NCBI RefSeq assembly: GCF_018304965.1
Contig: NZ_JAGQED010000019.1
Span: forward strand, 1 to 64,000
DNA from: Collimonas antrihumi
Lineage (GTDB): Bacteria > Pseudomonadota > Gammaproteobacteria > Burkholderiales > Burkholderiaceae_D
Reading direction: 5' to 3'
DNA: 64,000 bases
A program made the position numbers and the translations under genes. The notes below the pieces were generated by a model. The model was given only the letters and a program-made list of their open reading frames with translations. It made no database searches and had not been told where the DNA came from. Shown in pieces: positions 15,602 through 24,526 of this stretch (position 1 is its first letter; every line of letters starts with the position of its first letter).

Positions 15602-16915
15602 TTACTTGTTTGTTTTCTCGAAGCGTTCCAGTAGCAGATTACCGCGTTCCACGGCCGTATCCAAAGCCTGCTTGACCGTAATCTTGCCGGTCCAGACGTT
15701 TTCCAACTCTTCGTCGATGATGGTACGGATCTGCGGCATGTTGCCAAGACGGATGCCGCGCGACTTGTCGGTGGTCTTGGTGATCATCTGCTTGACCGGA
15801 ACGTCGGTGCCGGGATTGCGATCATAGTAGCCGGATTTGCGGGTGATCTCGTAAGCGGCCAGCGTAGTCGGCAGGTAGCCGGTTTCCTGATGCCACTTGG
15901 CCTGCACTTCCGGCTGCGACAAGAACTTGAAGAATTTGGCCACGCCTTTGTAGTCCTCGGTTTTCTTGCCGCCCATGACCCACAGCGAAGCGCCGCCGAT
16001 TATGGTGTTTTGCGGCGCGCCGGGGACGTCGTTGTAATAGGGCAGGGTAGCGATACCAAACTTGAATTTGGAATTTTTCGAGATGTCCGCGTAGCTGGAA
16101 GATGAGCCGGTCAGCATGCCGCATTCGCCGGAATAAAATTTCGAGGTTGCCTCATCCTTGCGGCCGGCATAAGTGAACAAACCTTGCTTGGCCCAGTTGG
16201 CCAGGTTCTGGATATGCCTGACGTGCAGCGGGCTGTTGAACTTGAGGCGGGTATCGAGGCCGTCGAAGCCATTGTTCCTGGAGGCGAATTCAACGTTATG
16301 CCAGGTCGAGAACGATTCCAGTTCGACCCATGACTGCCAGGTCGTGGTGTAGCCGCACTTGGCGCCGCTGGCTTTCACTTTGGCAGCATCGGCCGCGAGC
16401 TCGGTCCAGGTGACTGGCGGCTTGTTCGGATCGAGGCCGGCCTTGGCAAACATGTCCTTGTTATAGAACATGACGGTGGTCGAGCTGTTGAATGGCAGAG
16501 ACAACAGGCCGGCGCCCTTAGGCGCCGCGTAGTAGCCGCCGATAGCCGGCACGTAAGCCGCCGGATCGAATGGTTCGCCGGCCAGCTTCATGACTTCCGA
16601 CACCGGCTTGATGGCGCCCTTGGAATACATCATGGTGGCGGTGCCGACTTCGAATACCTGCAATATATCGGGGGCGTTGCCGGCGCGGTACGCAGCGGTC
16701 GCCGCCGCCATGGCTTCGTCGTAGGCGCCCTTGTATACCGGGACTACCTTGTATTCGGTCTGACTCTTGTTGAATTCATCGGCCAGGCCATTGACGCGGT
16801 CGCCGAGAGCGCCGGCCATGGAATGCCACCAGGATATCTCTGTGGTGGCATGGGCTGAAATACTCATGGTCGCCAGTGTGCAGGCGATGGCAAGTGCTTT
16901 GAATTTCAATTTCAT
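15602..16915 (-). CDS. ugpB: Glycerol-3-phosphate-binding periplasmic protein
   Basis: This 437-residue extracytoplasmic binding protein delivers sn-glycerol-3-phosphate or its diesters to UgpAE. The signal peptide (KLKFKALAIACTLATMS, cleavage after AHA) is followed by TTEISWWHSMAGALGDRVN, characteristic of UgpB. Ligand-site segments such as YKGAYDEAMAAATAAYRAG, LPFNSSTTVMFYNKD and SGECGMLTGSSSSYA are present. I start at 16915 (MKLKFKA), with ACGGGGG upstream, rather than 24 bp earlier. It is the first gene of ugpBAEC; a Pho box at 16954-16971 lies just upstream, implying induction by phosphate starvation. Confidence 0.93.
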   Translation of the reverse strand: MKLKFKALAIACTLATMSISAHATTEISWWHSMAGALGDRVNGLADEFNKSQTEYKVVPVYKGAYDEAMAAATAAYRAGNAPDILQVFEVGTATMMYSKGAIKPVSEVMKLAGEPFDPAAYVPAIGGYYAAPKGAGLLSLPFNSSTTVMFYNKDMFAKAGLDPNKPPVTWTELAADAAKVKASGAKCGYTTTWQSWVELESFSTWHNVEFASRNNGFDGLDTRLKFNSPLHVRHIQNLANWAKQGLFTYAGRKDEATSKFYSGECGMLTGSSSSYADISKNSKFKFGIATLPYYNDVPGAPQNTIIGGASLWVMGGKKTEDYKGVAKFFKFLSQPEVQAKWHQETGYLPTTLAAYEITRKSGYYDRNPGTDVPVKQMITKTTDKSRGIRLGNMPQIRTIIDEELENVWTGKITVKQALDTAVERGNLLLERFEKTNK

Positions 16916-16953
16916 CAGGGCCCCCGTAAAATTTTTCATGGTAGCGAATCGAT

Positions 16954-16971
16954 GTGACGGCCGCGTGACAG
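16954..16971 (-). promoter_or_regulatory. Pho box upstream of ugpB
   Basis: Read on the minus strand, two 7-bp direct repeats, CTGTCAC and CCGTCAC, are separated by 4 bp (GCGG). This is the spacing and sequence of a PhoB site (CTGTCAT, N4, CTGTCAT). It ends 39 bp before the ugpB start. Ugp is a known Pho-regulon member in E. coli, which supports the call. Confidence 0.65.
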
Positions 16972-17119
16972 CCGCCGTCTCGCTATACAGCCGGATTCTA
17001 TAGGTGACCTTGCGAGCGGCGCAATGTTTGTTTTCTATTGCACAATCAGCCTGGCCGAGCGGATGTCACTTGTGGTCTGGCATGGCTGGATGTACTTGGA
17101 TTCAACTATGCACATTGGT

Positions 17120-17133
17120 GTAATAAAAATTAC
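17120..17133. promoter_or_regulatory. TetR-type operator, copy 1 (GTAAT-N4-ATTAC)
   Basis: GTAATAAAAATTAC is a perfect 5+5 palindrome, 137 bp upstream of the acyl-CoA dehydrogenase gene. Identical half-sites recur at 24361-24374 and 24486-24499, and a near copy is at 17232-17245. Confidence 0.6.
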
Positions 17134-17229
17134 CTTTAGTTCGAGACAGGTCTCTAGCTTTCATATTGAAAATCGGTGTATTCTCAAACACCATGATTTC
17201 AGCTTGTTTTTGAGTTGGAATCGATGAAA

Positions 17230-17247
17230 GTGTAAATTAAATTACAC
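17230..17247. promoter_or_regulatory. TetR-type operator, copy 2, before the acyl-CoA dehydrogenase
   Basis: GTGTAAATTAAATTACAC is an 18-bp palindrome ending 22 bp before the ATG at 17270, the place expected for a repressor that blocks transcription. It contains the 14-bp core (17232-17245) with one change from the other three sites. Confidence 0.65.
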
Positions 17248-17269
17248 AATAAAAATATCAGGAGACACG

Positions 17270-18409
17270 ATGATCCCACGCCAGTTATTCAACTCAGACC
17301 ACGAAGAATTCCGCCAAAGCCTGCGTCGCTTTCTGCAGGCCGAAGTGTTGCCACGCCACGCTGCCTGGGAAGAGCAAGGTTTTGTCGATCGCGATATCTG
17401 GCGGCGCGCCGGCGAGCTTGGCTTCCTGTGCACCAATATGCCGGAAAACTATGGCGGCTCCGGTGTCGACCGCAAGTTCAGCAGCATCGTGCTGGAAGAG
17501 CTGGCAAGCAGCAACGCCTCAGGCATTGGCTGGCCACTGCACTCCGACATCGTGGCGCCTTACCTGCTGCGCTACGGCAGCGAAGAGTTGAAGCAAGCCT
17601 GGCTGCCGAAGATGGCCGCCGGCACGGTGATCACGGCGATCGCGATGACGGAACCCGGCACCGGATCGGATTTGCAGGCGATACAAACCACGGCGCTCGA
17701 AGATGGCGACGACTACATCGTCAGCGGTTCCAAGATATTCATTACCAACGGCTATAACAGCGACATGGTGGTGGTGGCGGTCAAGGTCGGCGACAAGGCC
17801 CGCGGCGCCAAGAACGTGTCGTTGCTGGTGATCGAAGCCGACCGGCCCGGTTTCAGCAAGGGCAAGCCCTTGAAGAAGATCGGCATGAAAGCCCAGGATA
17901 CCTGTGAGCTGTTCTTTGAGAATGTACGGGTCCCGAAGAGTAATATCATTGGCCAGGTCGGCGCCGGTTTCACCATGCTGATGCAGGAGCTGGCCTGGGA
18001 GCGGTTGCTGATTGCGATCACTTCGGTGGCAAATGCCGAAGCGATGCTCACTGCAACTATCGAGTACACGCGCGACAGGCAAGCCTTCGGCCGTACGGTG
18101 TCGTCGTTTCAGAACACGCGCTTCAAGCTGGCCGAGATGAAAACCGAATTGCAGATCGCCCGTGTGTTTGTCGATCGTTGCATCGAACTGGAAGTCGAGG
18201 GTGAGTTGCGGGTCGATGCCGCCGCTGCCGCCAAATACTGGTGCTCCGATTTGCAAGGGAAAGTATTGGACCAGTGCCTGCAGTTGCATGGCGGTTACGG
18301 CTTCATGCAAGAATATCCAATTGCGCGCGCTTATATCGACGCCCGCGCCCAGCGCATTTATGGCGGCACCAATGAAATCATGAAAGAGATTATTTCTCGA
18401 TCGATATGA
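17270..18409 (+). CDS. Acyl-CoA dehydrogenase
   Basis: This 379-residue FAD flavoenzyme performs the first oxidation of acyl-CoA to 2-enoyl-CoA. Domain order is N-terminal helices (1-115), beta domain (115-230) with AIAMTEPGTGSDLQ and SGSKIFITNG, and C-terminal helices with RQAFGRTVSSFQ, QLHGGYGFMQEYPIAR and RIYGGTNEIMKEI. The last motif bears the usual FAD and catalytic-site sequence. It opens a plus-strand run with an SDR, a racemase-like protein and SCP2. Operators at 17120 and 17230 suggest control by the TetR regulator at 24527. GGAGA lies just before the ATG. Chain length is unknown; neighbours hint at branched substrates. Confidence 0.9.
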   Translation: MIPRQLFNSDHEEFRQSLRRFLQAEVLPRHAAWEEQGFVDRDIWRRAGELGFLCTNMPENYGGSGVDRKFSSIVLEELASSNASGIGWPLHSDIVAPYLLRYGSEELKQAWLPKMAAGTVITAIAMTEPGTGSDLQAIQTTALEDGDDYIVSGSKIFITNGYNSDMVVVAVKVGDKARGAKNVSLLVIEADRPGFSKGKPLKKIGMKAQDTCELFFENVRVPKSNIIGQVGAGFTMLMQELAWERLLIAITSVANAEAMLTATIEYTRDRQAFGRTVSSFQNTRFKLAEMKTELQIARVFVDRCIELEVEGELRVDAAAAAKYWCSDLQGKVLDQCLQLHGGYGFMQEYPIARAYIDARAQRIYGGTNEIMKEIISRSI

Positions 18410-18459
18410 GTGCAGGTTCTTTTTATTTTCAATGAATTCAATGAATAAAGATATGGATT

Positions 18460-19392
18460 ATGGCAAATACGATAGCCAGTGAATTGCGGTACGACGGTCG
18501 TGTCGCGATCATCACCGGCGCCGGCAACGGCTTGGGACGGGCACACGCTTTGTTGCTGGGGGCGCGTGGCGCCAACGTGGTGGTGAATGACCTGGGCGGC
18601 GACGTCCATGGCGGCGGCAAGTCCAGTGCGGCTGCCGATCAGGTGGTCGCAGAGATCAAGGCGGCTGGCGGTATCGCGGTTGCCAACTACGATTCGGTGG
18701 AAGACGGCGCCCGGATCGTGCAGACTGCCCTCGATCATTTTGGCGGCATCGATATCGTGATCAACAATGCCGGCATCTTGCGCGACAGCAGTTTCGCCAA
18801 GATGACCGCGGACGACTGGGATCTGATCTACCGGGTCCACGTACTCGGCGCTTTCCGCGTCACCCATGCGGCGTGGCCGCATATGCGCAACAAAGGCTTC
18901 GGCCGCATCGTCATGACCACCTCGGCCGCCGGGATCTATGGCAATTTCGGTCAAGCCAACTACAGCATGGCGAAGATGGGTTTGATCGGCATGGCGAATA
19001 CGCTGGCGATTGAAGGCGCCGCCAAAAACGTGCTGGTCAATACGATTGCACCGTTGGCCGGTTCGCGTATTTCGGAAACGGTGATGCCGCCGCAAATGCT
19101 GGAAGCGCTTAAGCCTGAGTATGTCGCACCGCTGGCGGCGTATCTATGCCACGAAAGCTGCAAGGAGAACGGCAGTTTGTTCGAGGTCGGCGCCGGTTTC
19201 CACGCCAAGCTGCGCTGGCAGCGTACGCAAGGCCATCATTTCCAGGGACAGGCTTTCGGGCCCGAGGAGGTGGCAGAGAAATGGCAAGAAATTGGTGATT
19301 TCGATGGCGTCACCTATCCCAAGAGCATAGGCGAGTCGTTGATGTCTATCGTGCAGGGTGCCGGTTCGCCATTCGGTCAGGGCAAGCCTTGA
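18460..19392 (+). CDS. SDR-family 3-hydroxyacyl-CoA dehydrogenase (MFE-2 type)
   Basis: This 310-residue short-chain dehydrogenase has the NAD-binding motif [12 protein letters not shown], the NDLGGDVHG segment, NNAG, and the active-site Ser plus YSMAK pair. The sequence, especially [20 protein letters not shown] and the Gly-rich C-terminus, resembles the dehydrogenase domain of peroxisomal multifunctional enzyme 2. That domain oxidises (3R)-hydroxyacyl-CoA. In eukaryotes it is fused to a hydratase and SCP2; here the SCP2-like protein is a separate gene (20604) and no MaoC-type hydratase is present. It lies 50 bp after the dehydrogenase gene and 6 bp before the next gene. Confidence 0.85.
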   Translation: MANTIASELRYDGRVAIITGAGNGLGRAHALLLGARGANVVVNDLGGDVHGGGKSSAAADQVVAEIKAAGGIAVANYDSVEDGARIVQTALDHFGGIDIVINNAGILRDSSFAKMTADDWDLIYRVHVLGAFRVTHAAWPHMRNKGFGRIVMTTSAAGIYGNFGQANYSMAKMGLIGMANTLAIEGAAKNVLVNTIAPLAGSRISETVMPPQMLEALKPEYVAPLAAYLCHESCKENGSLFEVGAGFHAKLRWQRTQGHHFQGQAFGPEEVAEKWQEIGDFDGVTYPKSIGESLMSIVQGAGSPFGQGKP

Positions 19393-19398
19393 TTCATA

Positions 19399-20550
19399 AT
19401 GGCTAATCCGCTTTTGTCCGGTATCCGGGTGCTTGATCTGACCCGTTTGCTGCCTGGCCCCTTTTGCAGCTTTTACCTGGCGCAACTGGGAGCCGAGGTC
19501 ATCAAGCTGGAAGAACCGCAGGGCGGTGATTACGCGCGCATGCTGGCGCCGGAATTATTCACCCTGCTCAATCGCGGCAAACAATCGGTCACCTTGGATT
19601 TGCGGCAGCCGGAGGCCGTCGCGGTTCTAAAAAAAATGGCAGCCCGGGCCGACGTCCTGATCGAATCATTCCGGCCCGGCGTGATGGATAAGCTAGGATG
19701 CGGTTATCAAGACTTGAAGCTGGTCAACCCGTGCCTGGTCTATGCAGCGTTGACTGGTTATGGGCAGACCGGCCCTTATAAAGACCGGGCCGGGCATGAC
19801 ATGAATTATTGCGCCTATGCCGGCTTGCTGGATCAAACCGGCGCTGCCGACGGCGCGCCGGTGCTGTCGAATTTCCAAAGCGCGGACCTGGCCGGCGGCG
19901 CCTTGACCTGCGCGCTCGGCATTCTGGCCGCAGTGATAGGTGCGCGTGCCTCGGGGCAGGGCGCCATGGTTGACGTCGGCATGCTTGACGGAACGCTGGC
20001 GCTACAGACATTATCACTGGCCACCATCCGCACGCTGGGCGAGAGCAGGGCGCGCGGCGACGACATGTTGAGCGGTGGCCTGGCTAATTACAGCATCTAC
20101 GCTTGCGCCGATGGGAAGCATGTCGCAATGGCGGCATTGGAACCCAAATTCTTCCTCAATTTCTGTAACGCGGTTGGCCGCCCCGACCTGGCCGTCATGC
20201 CATTGGCGCCGGGGCCGGCAGGCGCAACCTTGAGGGCTGCCCTGGGCGAATTGTTCAAGACCCGCTCGCGCGATGCATGGGAATTGCTGCTGGCGGACCG
20301 TGACTGCTGCGTGTCGGGCATTTATACGCCGCAAGAGGCGCTGGACAATCCGCAAGTCAAGGCGCGCGGCCTGATCCGGATGGAAGATGGTAAGCCTTTA
20401 TCGGATTTGCCGATCAAGTTCAGCGAACCACTTGGCGCCAGCAGCAGCGGCGACTGCCCGGCATTGGGAGCGGATACCTTGAACGTGCTGGCAGCGCTGG
20501 GATTGGATGAAGCCGCCTTGGCGGCATTATCCGCCAGTGGCGCGATTTAA
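19399..20550 (+). CDS. Alpha-methylacyl-CoA racemase-like CoA-transferase family protein
   Basis: This 383-residue class III CoA-transferase-fold protein most resembles alpha-methylacyl-CoA racemase, which interconverts (2R)- and (2S)-methyl-acyl-CoA. The racemase mark is the segment RAGHDMNYCAYAGLL with the catalytic Asp, followed by FQSADLAGGALTCALGI and DVGMLDGTL. GDDMLSGGLANYSIYACADG and AALEPKFFLNFC also match the racemase pattern. Its gene begins 6 bp after the SDR stop, so they are co-transcribed. The enzyme would let 2-methyl-branched chains enter beta-oxidation. Distinction from a plain CoA-transferase is by motif only. Confidence 0.8.
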   Translation: MANPLLSGIRVLDLTRLLPGPFCSFYLAQLGAEVIKLEEPQGGDYARMLAPELFTLLNRGKQSVTLDLRQPEAVAVLKKMAARADVLIESFRPGVMDKLGCGYQDLKLVNPCLVYAALTGYGQTGPYKDRAGHDMNYCAYAGLLDQTGAADGAPVLSNFQSADLAGGALTCALGILAAVIGARASGQGAMVDVGMLDGTLALQTLSLATIRTLGESRARGDDMLSGGLANYSIYACADGKHVAMAALEPKFFLNFCNAVGRPDLAVMPLAPGPAGATLRAALGELFKTRSRDAWELLLADRDCCVSGIYTPQEALDNPQVKARGLIRMEDGKPLSDLPIKFSEPLGASSSGDCPALGADTLNVLAALGLDEAALAALSASGAI

Positions 20551-20603
20551 AGGTGTGATTTAGAACAGATTTTTTAAATATTTAAATAACCAAAGGAAAT
20601 GAA

Positions 20604-20921
20604 ATGACAGTCAACGACATCATCAAACTCATGCCATCAGCCTTGAATACCGTCGCGACGGCGGACATGAAAAGCAGTATTCAATTCGATATCACCAACC
20701 CGATGTACCTGCTGATCGATCATGGAAAGTGCTCCGCGCATGAGGGCGTGCTCGATACCGCAGACGTAGTCCTGACGATGGCGGATGAAGATTTGAAGGC
20801 ATTGCTCAAAGGGGAGCTAAACGGCGCCATGGCGTTCATGAGCGGTAAGTTGAAACTGAAAGGCGACATGATGCTCGCCCAGCGTATTCCTACCTTGTTT
20901 GATGCCAGCAAGATTGCCTGA
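20604..20921 (+). CDS. SCP2 sterol-binding domain protein
   Basis: This 105-residue protein is a single SCP2 domain, a small hydrophobic-pocket fold that binds fatty acyl-CoA or sterols. Typical features are the IQFDITNPMYLLIDHGKC strand region, DVVLTMADEDLKALLKGEL, and GKLKLKGDMMLAQRI with a final helix. AAAGGAAATGAA precedes the ATG. It closes the plus-strand catabolic run. Separate SCP2 proteins in bacteria are often next to acyl-CoA enzymes. A lipid-carrier role in the beta-oxidation of bulky or branched substrates is inferred from context. Confidence 0.85.
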   Translation: MTVNDIIKLMPSALNTVATADMKSSIQFDITNPMYLLIDHGKCSAHEGVLDTADVVLTMADEDLKALLKGELNGAMAFMSGKLKLKGDMMLAQRIPTLFDASKIA

Positions 20922-20948
20922 GTAGTCTTAGTTAGCTGAGTGAACTGC

Positions 20949-20976
20949 GGCTCTTCATCTGCATCGATGAAGAGCC
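20949..20976. terminator. Bidirectional hairpin between convergent operons
   Basis: A perfect 11-bp inverted repeat, GGCTCTTCATC and GATGAAGAGCC, with a 6-nt loop lies between the SCP2 stop and the FadB-like stop. No clear T tract flanks it, so termination may be partly factor-dependent. Confidence 0.6.
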
Positions 20977-20984
20977 CCGTCATG

Positions 20985-23117
20985 TCATTCGAAGTGTTTG
21001 CCTTGCTCCGCCATTTTCACCAATATTGCGGCCGGTGCGAAATAGCTGCCGAATTGCGCTGAAAGCTGATTCGCCCGTTTTACAAAGTTGGCGACGCCAT
21101 AGGCATTGATGTATTGCAGTGCGCCACCTTGGAACGGTGCAAAGCCCCAGCCGAAGATGCTGCCGATATTGGTGTCGGCGACAGTCAGCACCACCTTTTC
21201 CTCATAGCATTTGGCCGCTTCATTGGCTTGTACAAACATCATGCGTTCGATCAAATCCTTTTGCGGCAACTGCGTGGCGGCGAGTGGGAAGGCCTGCTGC
21301 AAACCGGGCCACAGATGTTTGCTTTCATTCTCGGGGTAATCATAAAACCCTTTGCCGGCTTTCTTTCCTTTACGGTCTAGCTGCTTCACCATTTTTTCCA
21401 GACCTGGATCGGCAGGATGGCCGGCAAAAGGCTTGCCTGCTTCCGCGAAATCCTTGCGGGTCTGTTCCAGGATGTGGAACGACAAGGACAGGCTGACTTC
21501 ATCATGCACCGCCAGCGGGCCAACCGGCATGCCGGCCTGCAAGCCGGCCATTTCGATCGCGCGCGGATGCTGGCCTTCCATCAGCAGTTTCAACCCTTCC
21601 ATCACGTAAGTGCCAAATACCCGCGAGGTATAAAAGCCGCGCGAGTCGTTGACCACGATCGGGGTTTTCTTGATCTGCTGCACATAGTCGAAACCACGCG
21701 CCAGCGTTTGCTGGCTGGTATGCTGGCCGACGATGATTTCAACCAGCGGCATCTTGTCTACCGGCGAAAAGAAATGCAGGCCGATGAAATTTTCCGGCCG
21801 CACACTGGCTTGCGCCAGGCCGGTGATCGGCAAGGTTGAGGTATTCGACGCAAACACCGCGTCTGCGCTGATCAGCGCCTCGGTTTTCCGGGTTACCTCT
21901 GCCTTGACTTGACGATCTTCAAAGACGGCTTCGATTATCAGATCGCAGCTTGCCAGGTCGTTGAAATCCACGGTCGGCTTGATACGGTTCAATAAAGTTT
22001 CCTTGCCTTCGGCAGTTTGCTGCTTGCGCCGGATCGCCTTGTCCAGCAGTTTGCTGGAATAATCTTTGCCGCTTTCCGCGGTTGCCATGCTGTTATCCAA
22101 CAGCACCACTTCTATGCCTGCCTTGGCCGAGGCGTAGGCAATGCCGGCGCCCATCATCCCTGCGCCAAGTATCCCGACCTTACGGACTTTGGACGGAGCA
22201 ATGCCTTCCGGGCGCGACTTGCCCTTGTTGATGGCGTTGAGCTGGAACCACAGCGTACCGATCATGTTCTTCGCGACCGGCGACAAGGCGCAGTTGACGA
22301 AGTAGCGCGATTCGATTTCGCAGCCGGTATCGAAATCGACAATGCCGCCTTCAAACACGCAGCTCATGATGTTGGTCGCCGCCGGATAGTTGCCGTAGGT
22401 CTTGGCGCTTGCCATTGATGGCGCGATGGCCCACAGCTGGCCATTGCCAGGGCTTCTTGAGTCGCCACCCGGCCAACGGAATTTCTTGTCGTCCCAAGGT
22501 TGTTTTGCCTTGGGATTGGCCAGGCACCAGGCTTTGGCTTTTGCCAACAGATCTTCTCTATCGTTAGCCAGCTCCTGCACGATGCCTTGTTGCAGCGCTT
22601 CTTCGGCGCGTAGCTCCTTGCCCTCCAGCATCAGCTGCAATGCGTTTTGGATGCCGATCATGCGTGGCAAGCGTTGCGTGCCGCCGCCTCCTGGCAGCAG
22701 GCCGAGTTTGACTTCAGGCAGGCCGAATTTGGCTTTCGGATTGTTGATGGCGATGCGGTAATGGCAGGCCAATGCCAGCTCCAGTCCACCGCCCAGCGCG
22801 GTGCCGTTGAGTGCGGCTACTACCGGCCGGCCGCAAAGTTCCAGGCTACGCAGGAAACCTTTGAATTCCTGCACCATATCGAAGGCGGCTTGCGCTTCGG
22901 TGATTTGAAACAGTTTTTCAATGTCGGCGCCGGCGACGAAATCCGCCTTGCCCGAGGTGACGATGACGCCGGTGATGGCCGGATCTGCTTCAATACTGGC
23001 AATCGCCTCCATGAAAGGTTTGGTCAACGCCTCGTTCAAGACATTCATCGAACGTCCAGGCATGTCGAGGGTCAGTGTGACGATATTGTCCGCATCTTTT
23101 TGGAAATTTACACTCAT
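20985..23117 (-). CDS. FadB-like bifunctional enoyl-CoA hydratase / 3-hydroxyacyl-CoA dehydrogenase
   Basis: This 710-residue enzyme performs steps two and three of beta-oxidation. The N-terminal crotonase domain (about 1-190) has the oxyanion-hole segment FVAGADIEKL and catalytic GLPEVKLGLLPGGGGTQRLPR. The NAD-binding domain begins near residue 310 (VGILGAGMMGAGIAYASAKAG). NTSTLPITGLA, FSPVDKMPLVEII and GFYTSRVFG mark the dehydrogenase domain. A 100-residue linker includes a WPGGDSRSPGNGQ stretch. It follows the thiolase gene by 13 bp. The thiolase start at 24336 is divergent from the TetR gene, with an operator at 24361. The S-specific chemistry here complements the R-type SDR at 18460. Confidence 0.9.
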   Translation of the reverse strand: MSVNFQKDADNIVTLTLDMPGRSMNVLNEALTKPFMEAIASIEADPAITGVIVTSGKADFVAGADIEKLFQITEAQAAFDMVQEFKGFLRSLELCGRPVVAALNGTALGGGLELALACHYRIAINNPKAKFGLPEVKLGLLPGGGGTQRLPRMIGIQNALQLMLEGKELRAEEALQQGIVQELANDREDLLAKAKAWCLANPKAKQPWDDKKFRWPGGDSRSPGNGQLWAIAPSMASAKTYGNYPAATNIMSCVFEGGIVDFDTGCEIESRYFVNCALSPVAKNMIGTLWFQLNAINKGKSRPEGIAPSKVRKVGILGAGMMGAGIAYASAKAGIEVVLLDNSMATAESGKDYSSKLLDKAIRRKQQTAEGKETLLNRIKPTVDFNDLASCDLIIEAVFEDRQVKAEVTRKTEALISADAVFASNTSTLPITGLAQASVRPENFIGLHFFSPVDKMPLVEIIVGQHTSQQTLARGFDYVQQIKKTPIVVNDSRGFYTSRVFGTYVMEGLKLLMEGQHPRAIEMAGLQAGMPVGPLAVHDEVSLSLSFHILEQTRKDFAEAGKPFAGHPADPGLEKMVKQLDRKGKKAGKGFYDYPENESKHLWPGLQQAFPLAATQLPQKDLIERMMFVQANEAAKCYEEKVVLTVADTNIGSIFGWGFAPFQGGALQYINAYGVANFVKRANQLSAQFGSYFAPAAILVKMAEQGKHFE

Positions 23118-23130
23118 GATCTGGCTCTCG

Positions 23131-24336
23131 TTAAATTCGTTCGATGATGGTGGCGATACCCATGCCGCCGCCGACGCACAGCGAGATCAAGGCTGTCGCC
23201 TTGCCGCTGCGTTCCAGCTCGTCGAGCGCGGTGCCGAGAATCATGGCGCCGGTTGCACCCAGCGGATGGCCCATGGCGATGGAGCCGCCGTTGACATTGA
23301 CCCGGTTCGGGTCGATATCGAGATCGCGGACGGCGCGCATGACTACCGCGGCAAACGCTTCATTGATTTCAAACAGATCGATGTCCTTGGCCGCCATCTT
23401 GGCCTTGGCCAGCGCTTTGCGCGCGGCCGGGGCGATGCCGGTCAGCATGATGGTCGGCTCCGAGCCGGTGACCGCAGTGGCGACGATCCTGGCACGTGGC
23501 TTCAATCCCAGTGTCTGGCCGATCTCTTTGCTGCCGACCAGCACCAGTGCGGCGCCATCGACGATGCCGGAAGAATTACCGGCATGATGGACATGGTTGA
23601 TCTTTTCGACAGTGGTGTATTTACGCAGCGCCGTCGCATCGAAACCCATCTGGCCGATTTGTTCGAAGGCAGGATTCAAGGCCGCCAGGTTCTCTATCGT
23701 GGTTTGGGCGCGGATGTATTCGTCATGGTCCAGTATCACCATGCCGTTCAGATCCTTGACCGCAATCAGGGATTTATTGAAACGTCCTTCGGCGCGGGCG
23801 CGTGCAGCTTTCTGTTGCGATTGCAGCGCAAAATTATCGACATCGCTGCGCGAGAAATTTTCCAGCGTCGCGATCAGGTCGGCGCCTATGCCTTGCGGCG
23901 CAAAGCTTGTGATCTGGTTGACGCGCGGATCCATGAACCAGGCGCCGCCGTCCGAGCCCATGGCCCAGCGCGACATGCTTTCAACGCCGCCAGCCACCAC
24001 CAGCTGCTCCTGGCCTGACATGACTTTCATCGCCGCCAGGTTGACAGACTCCAGGCCCGAGGCGCAAAACCGCGATTGCGTCACACCCGGCACCGACTGG
24101 TCCCAGCCCGCATACAGCACGGCGGTGCGGGCAATGTCCGCGCCTTGTTCACCGACCGGCGTCACGCAGCCGAGCACCACGTCATCGACCTGCGAGGTAT
24201 CAAGGCGGTTGCGTTGTTCCAGCGCTTGCAGCAGCTGGGCCAGCAGATTGACCGGCGTAACCTGGTGCAGGCTGCCGTCTTTCTTGCCCTTGCCGCGCGG
24301 GGTCCGTACGGAATCGAAAATATAGGCTTCAGTCAT
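23131..24336 (-). CDS. Acetyl-CoA acyltransferase (thiolase)
   Basis: This 401-residue thiolase cleaves 3-ketoacyl-CoA with CoA in the last step of beta-oxidation. The nucleophilic Cys lies in [12 protein letters not shown] at about residue 92. The catalytic His is in GHPLGATGA, the NEAFA motif precedes it, and the second Cys is in [11 protein letters not shown]. Start [19 protein letters not shown] is typical. It is the first gene of the minus-strand thiolase-fadB operon. An operator at 24361-24374 is only 25 bp upstream, so repression by the TetR regulator at 24527 is likely. Confidence 0.9.
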   Translation of the reverse strand: MTEAYIFDSVRTPRGKGKKDGSLHQVTPVNLLAQLLQALEQRNRLDTSQVDDVVLGCVTPVGEQGADIARTAVLYAGWDQSVPGVTQSRFCASGLESVNLAAMKVMSGQEQLVVAGGVESMSRWAMGSDGGAWFMDPRVNQITSFAPQGIGADLIATLENFSRSDVDNFALQSQQKAARARAEGRFNKSLIAVKDLNGMVILDHDEYIRAQTTIENLAALNPAFEQIGQMGFDATALRKYTTVEKINHVHHAGNSSGIVDGAALVLVGSKEIGQTLGLKPRARIVATAVTGSEPTIMLTGIAPAARKALAKAKMAAKDIDLFEINEAFAAVVMRAVRDLDIDPNRVNVNGGSIAMGHPLGATGAMILGTALDELERSGKATALISLCVGGGMGIATIIERI

Positions 24337-24360
24337 AGCGTCTCCGGCTTGTATGTTCTG

Positions 24361-24374
24361 GTAATTGAAATTAC
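24361..24374. promoter_or_regulatory. TetR-type operator, copy 3, before the thiolase operon
   Basis: GTAATTGAAATTAC matches GTAAT-N4-ATTAC perfectly and lies 25 bp upstream of the thiolase start on the minus strand. Confidence 0.65.
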
Positions 24375-24485
24375 ACTTTGTTAAATATCTGATGCATGCT
24401 GATTTCCTACTGTAGTAAAAGCAATGGCCAGCGTCAATTGGTAACTCACTCTAAACCTGCATGCTGAATTGCGTGCAGCAAGGAT

Positions 24486-24499
24486 GTAATATAAATTAC
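24486..24499. promoter_or_regulatory. TetR-type operator, copy 4, before tetR
   Basis: GTAATATAAATTAC matches GTAAT-N4-ATTAC perfectly. It lies 28 bp upstream of the chosen TetR start, which indicates autoregulation. It also excludes the longer open frame as the coding start. Confidence 0.65.
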
Positions 24500-24526
24500 A
24501 CATATAACATAAACACAATAAAACCC

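Noticed and set aside
24461-24526. The longer start for the TetR gene
   Set aside because: It contains the operator at 24486-24499 and gives a non-family N-terminus.
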